From Candidatus Solincola tengchongensis (lineage in GTDB: Bacteria > Actinomycetota > Geothermincolia > Geothermincolales > RBG-13-55-18): 13,970 nucleotides of DNA. The position numbers and the translations under genes were made by a program. Of this stretch, positions 1 through 6,540 are shown in pieces; positions within the stretch are counted from its first letter, which is position 1; each line of letters starts with the position of its first letter. The stretch is taken from contig JACVJH010000363.1 in NCBI GenBank assembly GCA_015711895.1, forward strand, positions 1-13,970, given 5' to 3'. Below the pieces are notes generated by a model. That model was not told the origin of the DNA. It ran no database searches and saw nothing but the letters and a program-made list of their open reading frames with translations.

Positions 1-97
1 CTAGGATCCTGCGCAATTCCTCGTCGCTCTTCGAGGTATAGTCGATGTAAGCCTCGTGAATGGGAACCTTATCGGACCCCTCTTTATCCTTTTCCAT
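1..97 (-). CDS. N-terminal 32 codons of an unrecognised protein, cut by the left edge
   Basis: An ATG at 97-95 on the minus strand opens a frame that stays open to the window edge. It is preceded by an AGGAGG ribosome site at 110-105 with a 7-nt spacer. The visible peptide is hydrophilic and charged (it begins MEKDKEGSDK and ends DEELRRIL), with no signal peptide or membrane segment. I do not recognise a family from these 32 residues. A plausible promoter lies 33 nt upstream of the start, so the gene probably has its own transcript rather than depending on the lipM operon more than 530 nt upstream. That it is coding rests on the good ribosome site, the promoter and the open frame. Confidence 0.6.
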   Translation of the reverse strand, partial: MEKDKEGSDKVPIHEAYIDYTSKSDEELRRIL

Positions 98-129
98 CCA
101 CAGCCCTCCTTTGGTTACCCTAGATAAAT

Positions 130-158
130 ATTTTAGCAGAAACTCCCTGTACTTCCAA
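130..158 (-). promoter_or_regulatory. Candidate sigma-70-type promoter for the left-edge gene
   Basis: Read on the minus strand, TTGGAA (158-153) is followed by a 17-nt spacer and TAAAAT (135-130). The -35 box matches the consensus at 4 of 6 bases and the -10 box at 5 of 6. It would start transcription near 123, about 25 nt before the ATG at 97, with the AGGAGG site in between. The surrounding 40 nt are noticeably richer in A and T than the rest of the window. Position and spacing fit well, but no start-site data are available. Confidence 0.5.
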
Positions 159-446
159 AAATCCTTCCGGGTCGCATCCCTTGGTATCTTTCAAGCTGGA
201 CATCGAGATGTCATCCCTTCTTAAAATTTGCCCGCTCTGCCGGGGTGGCGATTGTTTCTTCAACCATTTTCAAGACCCGGAGCACCAGGAGAGAGGGGTG
301 CGGCACGGGCAGGGCCATATCCTTGCTCACTCCTCGGGTGTCCTCCCGCACCTGGCCTAAGAGGCCAAAACAGTGCGCGCTTGAACCGGATACGATACCA
401 GCCACCGAGTCCGAATCGGATGGGGACCTTTACGCCGGCACACGCG

Positions 447-594
447 CCGGGATGACAGGTCGGTGTTCAACTCCTCTCCACACGCAGCCTGTCCACCCAT
501 AAGATGAAACATCCTCATCCCCAGCCGGCGTCCATCTCAGAAAAGCGGCACTCCCCGAGTTACTTGGCGGAGGAACGGCGACCTGTCATCCAGG
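447..594. repeat. Imperfect inverted repeat pair, 22 bp arms about 104 bp apart
   Basis: The arm at 447-468 reads CC.GGATGACAGGTCG..GTTC, and the reverse complement of 573-594 matches it at 19 of 22 positions, including an uninterrupted 13-base core (GGATGACAGGTCG). The arms flank about 104 nt of non-coding sequence downstream of lipM. They could form a long stem-loop in a transcript reading through from lipM, or be ends of a small degenerate non-autonomous element. I see no target-site duplication and no transposase. Confidence 0.5.
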
Positions 595-631
595 CTTTGT
601 GGATGAGCGGGCTGGTCAGGAGCGGAAGGTT

Positions 632-1477
632 TTAGGGAACCATTTCCTCGGCGAGGGGCGGGAGCTCCAGGCGATGGGGGTTGTGAAGCCATTCCCGGGA
701 ACGGTAAGCGGGTATGAGCGAACGCCAGCGCAGCTCCTCCACCTCGCGGAGAGGCTCCTCCCTTAGCCGGATGTCGAAGCTCTCCTCGAAGCCCCTGCGG
801 AGGCATTCCGCCATCTCTTCCCAGGATACTTCGACGCCGAGTTCCTCCAGGGAAGCGCAGTTCCGCCGGTATGCCAGCAGGGACGAAGACCTCTCCGCCC
901 CCCTCTCGAAGCGGAGGAGACGGAAGTGGAATTCTGACCGGTCTTTCAAGAGCACCGAACCGTGCTGCAGTACTGCGCCGCCCCTGCGCAGCTGGGCGCT
1001 CCCGCAGACTTTCCTCTCCCCGCAGCGGATATCTGCCTGGGTTGAGGAGGCGAAGCAGGCAGCGCCGGGAGGCGTTCTTTTCGCCCCTCCCCCCACGTGT
1101 ATGACCGGATCCAGGCCCAAGAGGCGCAGAGCAGCCACTATCCCCCTGCCGATGAGGGCATAGGTCTCCACCACCCCGGAGGGCAGGGACATGTAGGAGG
1201 GGAGCACCAGGCTGTATGTGAAATCCTCCAAGTGGAGTATGCTCTTTCCCCCGGTCGGTCTCCTGACCACTTGCACCCCGGAGCCCGCGCAGGCCTCCAG
1301 GTCGATCTCTTCCAGCTTCTGGAATCTCCCCAGCGACAGCGCGGGTGGGATCCAGCGCTGGAAACGGAGGGTGGGCGGGAAGGAAGGCTCCGCGGCGCAT
1401 TCCAACAGTGCCTGGTCCAGGGCCATATGAGAGGCCCCCTCATCCGCTTGGTGGGGGAGTAATCTCCAGGTCTCCAA
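632..1477 (-). CDS. lipM: LipM-like octanoyltransferase (lipoate-protein ligase A family)
   Basis: This is a BirA/LplA/LipB-fold cofactor transferase. It probably moves octanoyl groups from acyl carrier protein to a lipoyl-domain protein such as GcvH, as the first step of lipoyl assembly in the cytoplasm. Numbered from the TTG start (281 residues), the motifs are RRPTGG (residues 72-77), a Cys in AACF (residue 141) matching the catalytic Cys of LipM, and KVCGSAQ (from Lys 156) followed by LQHGSVLL. The Cys favours LipM octanoyltransferase over an ATP-dependent lipoate ligase. The TTG at 1477 is chosen because AGGAGG lies 9 nt upstream and the product then begins (M)ETWRLLPHQ, like family members of about 280 residues. 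The alternative is an ATG at 1576 that overlaps the pncB stop as ATGA and would add 33 residues (314 total). It is the last gene of pncA-pncB-lipM. Confidence 0.85.
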   Translation of the reverse strand: METWRLLPHQADEGASHMALDQALLECAAEPSFPPTLRFQRWIPPALSLGRFQKLEEIDLEACAGSGVQVVRRPTGGKSILHLEDFTYSLVLPSYMSLPSGVVETYALIGRGIVAALRLLGLDPVIHVGGGAKRTPPGAACFASSTQADIRCGERKVCGSAQLRRGGAVLQHGSVLLKDRSEFHFRLLRFERGAERSSSLLAYRRNCASLEELGVEVSWEEMAECLRRGFEESFDIRLREEPLREVEELRWRSLIPAYRSREWLHNPHRLELPPLAEEMVP

Positions 1478-1486
1478 TCTCTCGCT

Positions 1487-1492
1487 CCTCCT
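1487..1492 (-). promoter_or_regulatory. Ribosome binding site AGGAGG supporting the TTG start of lipM
   Basis: AGGAGG on the minus strand at 1492-1487 sits 9 nt before the TTG at 1477-1475. The competing ATG at 1576 has only a distant GGGAG, about 15 nt away, and relies on a 4-nt overlap with the pncB stop codon. The strong site plus the family-typical N-terminus after it favours the TTG. Confidence 0.55.
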
Positions 1493-1572
1493 CAGGGCGG
1501 ATTCCGCCGCCTCGCGAATGGCGGTGGGCTTCGAGGCGCTCCCGGAGCTGGGACAAGCGGTTCCTGGGAATC

Positions 1573-2751
1573 TCATGAGGGCGGCCTCAACTCCCGCCCG
1601 GAGAGCTGCTCCAGCACGTAGCTGCGTATCTCCTGGGGCCTGGGAAGCTCCTCTACGAGCTTTCCCGCCTCCAGGAAACGGCGCAGCGCCGGCCGCATCC
1701 CTTCCCCGCACCGGCATACGGGAGGCTTCGCATCCCAGGGGACCAGGCTGCCCGCACCGCAGGAAGGGCACCTGAAGACCTGCTTCTTGCCGGACATCTT
1801 CCCCCGTTTGGCCCGAGGTTTCCCGTCCACCTCCACGATGTCCAGCGAGAAGTCCACCACCGGCGCGTTGGAGATGGAGGTCCCCACGCCGTAGGCGTCG
1901 GCATAGGGGTTGTAGCGCAGGATATCGTATTCGTCCAGCCCTCCGCTGAGGAATATCTTCACCTTGTGGTAGCCCCTCAGGTCGAGTTCCCAGCGCACTT
2001 CCCGGATGATCTTCAGAAAATCTCCCCGTCGCGAACTGGGGGTGTCCAGCCGCACGGCGAAGAGGCGTTCCCCAAGGGCCTCTGCGGCGGTAAGGGCCCC
2101 GAACTTCTCGTCCTGGAAGGTATCCACCAGGGCCACGCGCCGGATGTACTCGTCGGCGGTGGCATCGAAGGCCCGGAAGGCGCGCGCTTCATCCCCCACG
2201 CAGAGGAGGAGGGAGTGAGACATGGTACCTAGTGGCCTCTCGCCGATGAGCTCCGCGCTGGCCACCACGGCCACTCCGTCGCATCCCCCTATGAAGGCGT
2301 TCCTCTCGATCATGGGCGTGATGGCCGGATGCATGCGGCGCGCGCCGAAGCTTATGACCATCCGCTCGCCGGCGGCCAGCCTGCAGCGGGCCGCCTTGGT
2401 GGCCACACCGGAAGCCTGGCACAGGAAGCCCAGGAGCGCCGTCTCCAGTACGGCGAAGTCCTGGTATCTCCCCTCCACGACGAGCACCGTCTCTTCGGGC
2501 TGGAAAAGGGTCCCCTCACGCATGGCGTAAACGTCCAGCGGGCGTCCCTCGAGCAGGCGCAGGGATTCCTCGAGCCCGGCGAAGACCGCCCACTCCCAGT
2601 CCTCCGGTAGGCTTCCCGCCCGCACCTCCGCAGCGACGCGGGGGTTGAGGTCGAGGTGGCGGAGGGCCTTTACCACGTTGGTGAAGTAAACGTCGGTCAC
2701 CCTGCCCTGCAGGATGTCCTCATTGGATGCGACGTGAAATATCTTACTCAC
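1573..2751 (-). CDS. pncB: Nicotinate phosphoribosyltransferase, archaeal-like type with C-terminal Zn knuckle
   Basis: It joins nicotinate to PRPP to give nicotinate mononucleotide (Preiss-Handler NAD salvage). The 392-residue product shows the family signatures in order: an N-terminal IFHVASNEDI...VTDVYF segment, FGARRMHP at 135-142, GTMSHS at 175-180, LDTPSSRRGD at 235-244, LSGGLDEYDI at 268-277 and AYGVGTSISN at 286-295, which form the substrate and phosphate site. A C-terminal CPSC...CRC cluster (Cys 328, 331, 346, 348) resembles the zinc knuckle of Thermoplasma-type enzymes. The start is GTG, placed by alignment with family N-termini, but its ribosome site overlaps the codon itself. It lies 4 nt after the pncA stop, so the enzyme that makes nicotinate and the one that uses it are made together. 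The stop overlaps a possible lipM ATG. Confidence 0.93.
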   Translation of the reverse strand: MSKIFHVASNEDILQGRVTDVYFTNVVKALRHLDLNPRVAAEVRAGSLPEDWEWAVFAGLEESLRLLEGRPLDVYAMREGTLFQPEETVLVVEGRYQDFAVLETALLGFLCQASGVATKAARCRLAAGERMVISFGARRMHPAITPMIERNAFIGGCDGVAVVASAELIGERPLGTMSHSLLLCVGDEARAFRAFDATADEYIRRVALVDTFQDEKFGALTAAEALGERLFAVRLDTPSSRRGDFLKIIREVRWELDLRGYHKVKIFLSGGLDEYDILRYNPYADAYGVGTSISNAPVVDFSLDIVEVDGKPRAKRGKMSGKKQVFRCPSCGAGSLVPWDAKPPVCRCGEGMRPALRRFLEAGKLVEELPRPQEIRSYVLEQLSGRELRPPS

Positions 2752-2756
2752 CTCCT
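2749..2756 (-). promoter_or_regulatory. Full-length Shine-Dalgarno AGGAGGTG that contains the pncB GTG start
   Basis: The minus strand reads TGAGGAGGTGAGTAAGATA. The TGA is the pncA stop (2758-2756) and AGGAGGTG covers 2756-2749. The pncB GTG start (2751-2749) is the last three bases of this perfect anti-16S match, leaving no spacer. An in-frame ATA at 2742-2740 would have an ideal 8-nt spacer. Either ribosomes terminating on pncA re-initiate at the GTG, or initiation is non-canonical. Confidence 0.5.
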
Positions 2757-3289
2757 CAGATCAGTTCGGCCTGGAGCACCTCCTCCAGCTGCTTGAAGAT
2801 GAAGGCGTCGGTCTCCTGGCTCAGGGAGGCCACGCCGTCCTTGAACACCGCCACCCGGTAATTGCGCATCGCGGCGTCCATAGCGGTGGCGTAGACACAT
2901 ATGTTGGTCAGCACGCCGGTGAGGTAGAGCTTGCCCACCTCCATCTCCCGGAGATATGTATCCAGGTCGGTGCCGAAGAAGGCGCTGTACCGCCTCTTGG
3001 GTATCAGGTAGTCCTTCTCTCCGGGGGTGAGCTCCTCCACCACCTCCGCTCCCCAGGTGCCGGCCACGGCATGAGGAGGCCAGTAGCGGAATTCACGGTC
3101 ATCCGGACGATGCCGGTCGGCCACGTAGATGACCGGTATCCCCTGCTCCCGGGCATCGCCTACCAGCTCGGCGATCCTGGGCACGATGCGGGAGGCCCCG
3201 GGCACCACCAGCGAGCCGTCACGGTGTATGAAGTCGTTGAGCATGTCTATGACCAGCAGGGCTCCATCCGCGTCGAAGTTAAAGGCCAT
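2756..3289 (-). CDS. pncA: Nicotinamidase (isochorismatase-like cysteine hydrolase)
   Basis: It hydrolyses nicotinamide to nicotinate and ammonia, feeding the pncB product directly downstream. The ATG at 3289 is chosen because GGAGG lies 9 nt upstream and the product (177 residues) then begins right before the first beta strand, as is normal for the family. The frame extends further upstream but without a comparable ribosome site. The catalytic triad is visible: Asp 15 in LLVIDMLNDF, Lys 98 in LIPKRRYSAF and Cys 131 in TNICVYATAMD. A metal site resembling that of nicotinamidases is suggested by DRHRPDDREF (from 58) and WPPHAVAGTWG (from 70). It is the first gene of pncA-pncB-lipM, with a candidate promoter about 105 nt upstream. 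Confidence 0.9.
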   Translation of the reverse strand: MAFNFDADGALLVIDMLNDFIHRDGSLVVPGASRIVPRIAELVGDAREQGIPVIYVADRHRPDDREFRYWPPHAVAGTWGAEVVEELTPGEKDYLIPKRRYSAFFGTDLDTYLREMEVGKLYLTGVLTNICVYATAMDAAMRNYRVAVFKDGVASLSQETDAFIFKQLEEVLQAELI

Positions 3290-3688
3290 TCCCCAACACC
3301 TCCATGCGTATTCAACTTCTTCCCCGCGGCGAAGGCGAGCCTTCTCTCCCCTTCCCGGCCCCAAGCCGACCGCCGCGTCCCGGGTTTTTCACTTATAATA
3401 CCCGTTTTCACGGCCCCTGGTTAAGGATGGCGGGGGCAGGAGATCGTCTTCATGGATTGCCCTTTCCCGGCCCTTGCTCTTCCCCGTTGCTCCCACCTGA
3501 CTCCTGCTCCCTCTGCCGACTGAGGCGCTTTTCTCCTGATCCATGCCCGATCGGCAAGGCTCTCGTCTTGGCGGGGCAAGGGGGAGGATAGAAAGGCAAA
3601 CCTTTCTCCTTCCGGCATCGTAGAGAGGCCCCTCCCCTTGAACCCGCAGTCGATATGCCTACAGGCCTCGCCCTTCCGGCCCGGGGCC
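3290..3688. other. Intergenic gap of about 400 nt between the fusion gene and pncA
   Basis: Apart from the promoter at 3395-3424 I see no gene, tRNA or riboswitch here. Open frames overlapping it on either strand have no ribosome site and no family resemblance. There is a perfect 7-bp hairpin at 3590-3607 (AGAAAGG/CCTTTCT, 4-nt loop), but no T-run follows it, so I do not call a terminator for the upstream gene. The minus-strand leader of pncA (about 3388-3290) is purine-rich and shows no obvious fold. Confidence 0.45.
3395..3424 (-). promoter_or_regulatory. Candidate promoter of the pncA-pncB-lipM operon
   Basis: On the minus strand TTAACC (3424-3419, 4 of 6 consensus bases) is followed by an 18-nt spacer and TATTAT (3400-3395, 5 of 6). 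Transcription would begin near 3388, leaving an untranslated leader of about 100 nt before the pncA ATG. This is the only AT-rich patch in an otherwise GC-rich gap. Confidence 0.5.
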
Positions 3689-6187
3689 TCAGGCGGACAC
3701 CAGGGCGTTTATCTTCCTGGTCATCTCGGCTATCAGGCGGGCGGCCTCGGAATCGCTCTCCGCCTCGCTGATGATGTGGAGGGTGGGTTCGTCCGGATCG
3801 GGCAACACCAGGACCCACGAGGAGCCGTCCATATAGATCTTGACCCCGTCCTCCAGGTCCACCCTCTCCTGCGCGTATTCCTCCACCAGCCGCCGCATTA
3901 TGGTGCCCTTCTGCTCCCAGGAGGCTAGGTATTCGGTGGACAGCATATGGATGGGAGGCAAAGCATTCACATGCCGGGATAGTGGCCCCTCCACGCGGCT
4001 CAGGGCATCGAGGAGCATCGCCGTGCTGGCCATGGCGTCATAAGTGGGGATGAAGGAAGGGAAGATGAACCCGCCGCTCCCCGCTCCGGCGAAGACCACC
4101 CCGTCCTTCAGGGAAGCCTTCATGAGCTCGCTCCGGCTCACCTTCGTGCGCACCACCTTACTCCCGTATCGCGAGGCTACCTTTTCCACCTGAGAGGTCA
4201 CGCTTACCGGGACGACGATGTTGCCACTCACTCCCGCCTCGCCCATGAGCTCGATGAAGAGCAGGAGCGCCACCTGGGGGTGGATCTGGCGTCCCATCTC
4301 GTCCAGGAGGTAGAGCCTCTCGGCGGCGTTGTCCAGGAGCACTCCCAGTTCGGCCTCGGAGGACTTCACCAGCCGAGAGAGGTTGCGTAGGGAGGCGTTC
4401 AGATCCTCCTGCGAGAGGGTGACCCTCTTCTCGTCGGTGAAATTGTTGAGGCTCAGGACGTCGCACCCCATCTTCCCCAGGATCACGGGTAGGATCATGC
4501 TGGCGCTGGAGTAGGCGTAGTCCACCACCACGCGAAAGCGCCTCTCCCGCAGGCGGTCGAGGTCCAGATGATCCAGCAGGGATCTGGTATATATTTCCAG
4601 GACGCGGGGCGGGAAGACGATGGCGCCGATCTCGTCCATGAAGGCGCGGCGGAAACTGGCCTGGCTGAAGACCTTCTCGATGTCCCTCTGCTTGGATTCC
4701 GGGATGTCTATCCCCTCCTCGTCGAAGAGGCGTATCTCGATGGACTGAGGGTCGAAAGCCGATATGCGGACATCCACGCCCCCTTCCGCCCGCTCCGCCC
4801 TGATGGCGTAGCGGTTGACCGGAGCCGGTGATACCTCCAGGTCGGCCACGTTCACCCCGGCCGCGTTCAGTCCGCTGATGATGGCCCTTTTGATGGTCCG
4901 GGCGGCCCTAGAGGCATCCCTTGAGGTGACCACCGTGGAACCCACGGGAAGCGTGGAGCCGTAAGCCATGGCCAGGCGGAGCGCCATTTCCGGGGTCACG
5001 TCCACGTTCACTATACCGGAGACGGCTCTCTTCCCGAAGAGAGTGCGCAGGCCTCGTGATTCCCAGACGATGCTCGTGTTTACCGTGGCCCCCGTCTCCA
5101 CGGTCTTGAAGGGATAGATCTTGACGTCGTGCTTGACCAGGACGCTCTCCCCTATGAGGCATTCGTCGCCGACGACCACTCCCTCTTCCAATCGCACGTT
5201 GGCTTTGAGGTCGCAGTTCTTCCCCACCACGCAGCCGCGCAGGTGGCTCCCGTTGCCGATGTAGGAGTTCTCGTAGATTATGGCCCGGTGCAGGAAGGAG
5301 TCTTTCTTAACCACCACGTTGTGCCCCAGAACGGTGTATTCCCGGACCTTGGTCCCGGACTCCACCTTACAGTGGTCTCCCAGGACCGTGGGGCCCCTTA
5401 TCTCAGCCCCCGGCTCGATGTCCACCCCCTCGCCCACCCACACGTTCTCCGCCATGCGGAAACCGGGGATCTCCACCTTCACCTTTCCGTCCAGGACGTC
5501 GCGGTGGGCGGCGACATACTGCTCGAAATTGCCTATGTCACACCAGTAACCGTCGGCCACGTATCCGTAGAGGGGGTAACCTCCTTCCAGGAGGCGAGGG
5601 AAGAGGTCCTTGGAGAAGTCGTAGGGCTGGCCTTCGGGGATGAATTCGAGCACCTCCGGCTCCAGCACATGTATCCCGGTGTTTATGGTGTCGCTGAAGA
5701 CCTGCCCCCAGTTGGGCTTCTCCAAGAAACGCTCAATGCGTCCCTCCGCGTCGGTGACCACGATCCCGAACTCCAGCGGGTTCTCCACCCGAATGAGGGT
5801 GATGGTCACCATGGCTTTACGGCGGCGATGGAACTCCACCACCTGGTTGAGGTCTATGTCCGTCAGGGCGTCTCCGCTGATCACCAGGAAGGTCTCGTCG
5901 AGAAAGGAGGCACTGTTCTTCACGCTGCCCGCCGTGCCCAGAGGGGCGAACTCCGTGGTGTATTCGAGGCTAACGCCCCAGTCCGTCCCGTCCCCGAAGT
6001 AGTTGGTGATCAGCGTGGGCAGGAACTGCAGGGTCACCACCATCTCCCGGAACCCGCATCTTTTCAGCAGCTCGATGATGTGCTCCATCATGGGCTTGTT
6101 GACCACCGGGAGCATGGGTTTGGGCTGGTTGCTGGTAAGAGGGCGCAGCCTTGTGCCCTGGCCTCCCGCCATGATCACCGCTTTCAA
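3689..6187 (-). CDS. Sugar-phosphate nucleotidyltransferase / left-handed beta-helix / degenerate phosphomannomutase-like fusion
   Basis: The product (832 residues) is a probable mannose-1-phosphate guanylyltransferase-type enzyme supplying activated sugar for surface glycans. Residues 1-235 are a Rossmann-like nucleotidyltransferase: GGQGTRLRP at 8-16, GDALTDID at 105-112, FLEKPNW at 154-160 and WCDIGN at 215-220. Residues 245-365 are hexapeptide repeats typical of a left-handed beta-helix. Residues 380-832 follow the four-domain phosphohexomutase layout. There the serine loop (ISAFDP, 475-480), metal loop (DNAAER, 619-624), sugar loop (GAGSGG, 701-706) and phosphate loop (LPDPDEP, 795-801) all lack the catalytic residues, so mutase activity is unlikely. 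The start is TTG, backed by AGGAGG with a 6-nt spacer, and gives MKAVIMAGG. It stands alone between two long gaps. The exact nucleotide and sugar cannot be decided from sequence. Confidence 0.9.
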   Translation of the reverse strand: MKAVIMAGGQGTRLRPLTSNQPKPMLPVVNKPMMEHIIELLKRCGFREMVVTLQFLPTLITNYFGDGTDWGVSLEYTTEFAPLGTAGSVKNSASFLDETFLVISGDALTDIDLNQVVEFHRRRKAMVTITLIRVENPLEFGIVVTDAEGRIERFLEKPNWGQVFSDTINTGIHVLEPEVLEFIPEGQPYDFSKDLFPRLLEGGYPLYGYVADGYWCDIGNFEQYVAAHRDVLDGKVKVEIPGFRMAENVWVGEGVDIEPGAEIRGPTVLGDHCKVESGTKVREYTVLGHNVVVKKDSFLHRAIIYENSYIGNGSHLRGCVVGKNCDLKANVRLEEGVVVGDECLIGESVLVKHDVKIYPFKTVETGATVNTSIVWESRGLRTLFGKRAVSGIVNVDVTPEMALRLAMAYGSTLPVGSTVVTSRDASRAARTIKRAIISGLNAAGVNVADLEVSPAPVNRYAIRAERAEGGVDVRISAFDPQSIEIRLFDEEGIDIPESKQRDIEKVFSQASFRRAFMDEIGAIVFPPRVLEIYTRSLLDHLDLDRLRERRFRVVVDYAYSSASMILPVILGKMGCDVLSLNNFTDEKRVTLSQEDLNASLRNLSRLVKSSEAELGVLLDNAAERLYLLDEMGRQIHPQVALLLFIELMGEAGVSGNIVVPVSVTSQVEKVASRYGSKVVRTKVSRSELMKASLKDGVVFAGAGSGGFIFPSFIPTYDAMASTAMLLDALSRVEGPLSRHVNALPPIHMLSTEYLASWEQKGTIMRRLVEEYAQERVDLEDGVKIYMDGSSWVLVLPDPDEPTLHIISEAESDSEAARLIAEMTRKINALVSA

Positions 6188-6540
6188 AGTCCACCTCCTG
6201 GTTTCCCGGTATGTAAGAGCAAGTGGAAGACGTGTGGTCGGTTACGACGGCCGTGAGGGGTCGTGATCCTCGATCCCCCTTCCTTCTCACCTACCGGAAT
6301 GGAACCACTTTCCGGCCGCAGCCTTGCATGGGCCGGGATCACGGCAACCCTTTTCGGCCATTCATTTCTTATTATAACCAAAAGTTCCCCCTTCTCTTTT
6401 CCGCCGGAGGCCCCGTCCGTAGAGGCGAATGGAACGCTTGGCGGGGATGACCGTGCAGGAAGAAGCGAACCAATGGACGAGGAACGCGGAAAAGTCTCCC
6501 GCGCCGCGTGACCCCTTTTATCCCCTTTCCCTTGGGCGCC
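6188..6540. promoter_or_regulatory. 353-nt gap holding the likely fusion-gene promoter (TATAAT at 6371-6376)
   Basis: The minus strand carries a perfect -10 box TATAAT at 6376-6371 within an AT-rich stretch. No good -35 box sits 16-18 nt upstream, so another recognition element or an activator may be needed. Transcription would start near 6364, giving an untranslated leader of about 175 nt before the TTG at 6187. I cannot recognise a riboswitch class in this leader. A 6-bp inverted repeat at 6484-6509 lies just beyond the end of the upstream hydrolase gene but has no T-run. Nothing else is supported. Confidence 0.5.
6192..6199 (-). promoter_or_regulatory. Shine-Dalgarno AGGAGGTG that fixes the TTG start of the fusion gene
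   Basis: AGGAGGTG at 6199-6192 on the minus strand has its AGGAGG core 6 nt before the TTG at 6187-6185. The TTG is followed at once by the family N-terminus (KAVIMAGGQGTRLRP). The next in-frame ATG is inside this nucleotide-binding loop, at residue 6, so it cannot be the start. Confidence 0.75.

Larger units (their letters stand above)
98..631. other. 534-nt intergenic region with no supported gene
   Basis: Between the end of the octanoyltransferase gene and the start of the left-edge gene I find no convincing coding sequence or RNA gene. It contains the promoter at 130-158, a pair of inverted 22-bp repeats (447-468 and 573-594) and a short hairpin at 587-605. A 35-codon minus-strand frame (318-211, beginning MALPVPHPSL) has an imperfect ribosome site about 11 nt upstream but no recognisable homology and is not called. 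The left-edge side (110-215) is AT-richer than the rest. Confidence 0.5.

Noticed and set aside
211..405. Small minus-strand open frame (35 or 64 codons) in the left gap
   Set aside because: No recognisable homology, poorly spaced ribosome site and no neighbour context; could be chance in GC-rich DNA.
587..605. 6-bp hairpin CATCCA/TGGATG downstream of lipM
   Set aside because: Short stem and no T-run; it overlaps one arm of the inverted repeat and may simply be part of that structure.
537..1400. 287-codon open frame on the same strand overlapping lipM in another frame
   Set aside because: It is rich in Arg, Gly and Pro with no family motif and overlaps a gene with clear catalytic motifs; an out-of-frame shadow in GC-rich sequence.
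3590..3607. Perfect 7-bp hairpin AGAAAGG/CCTTTCT downstream of the fusion gene
   Set aside because: AT-rich stem and no T-run afterwards on either strand, so not a credible intrinsic terminator.
5129..6256. 375-codon plus-strand open frame opposite the nucleotidyltransferase domain
   Set aside because: Antisense to a well-supported gene, with His/Val/Asp-rich composition expected from reverse-complemented GC-rich codons, and no motif.
6484..6509. ACGCGG/CCGCGT inverted repeat after the hydrolase gene as a terminator
   Set aside because: 14-nt loop and no T-run on the minus strand.
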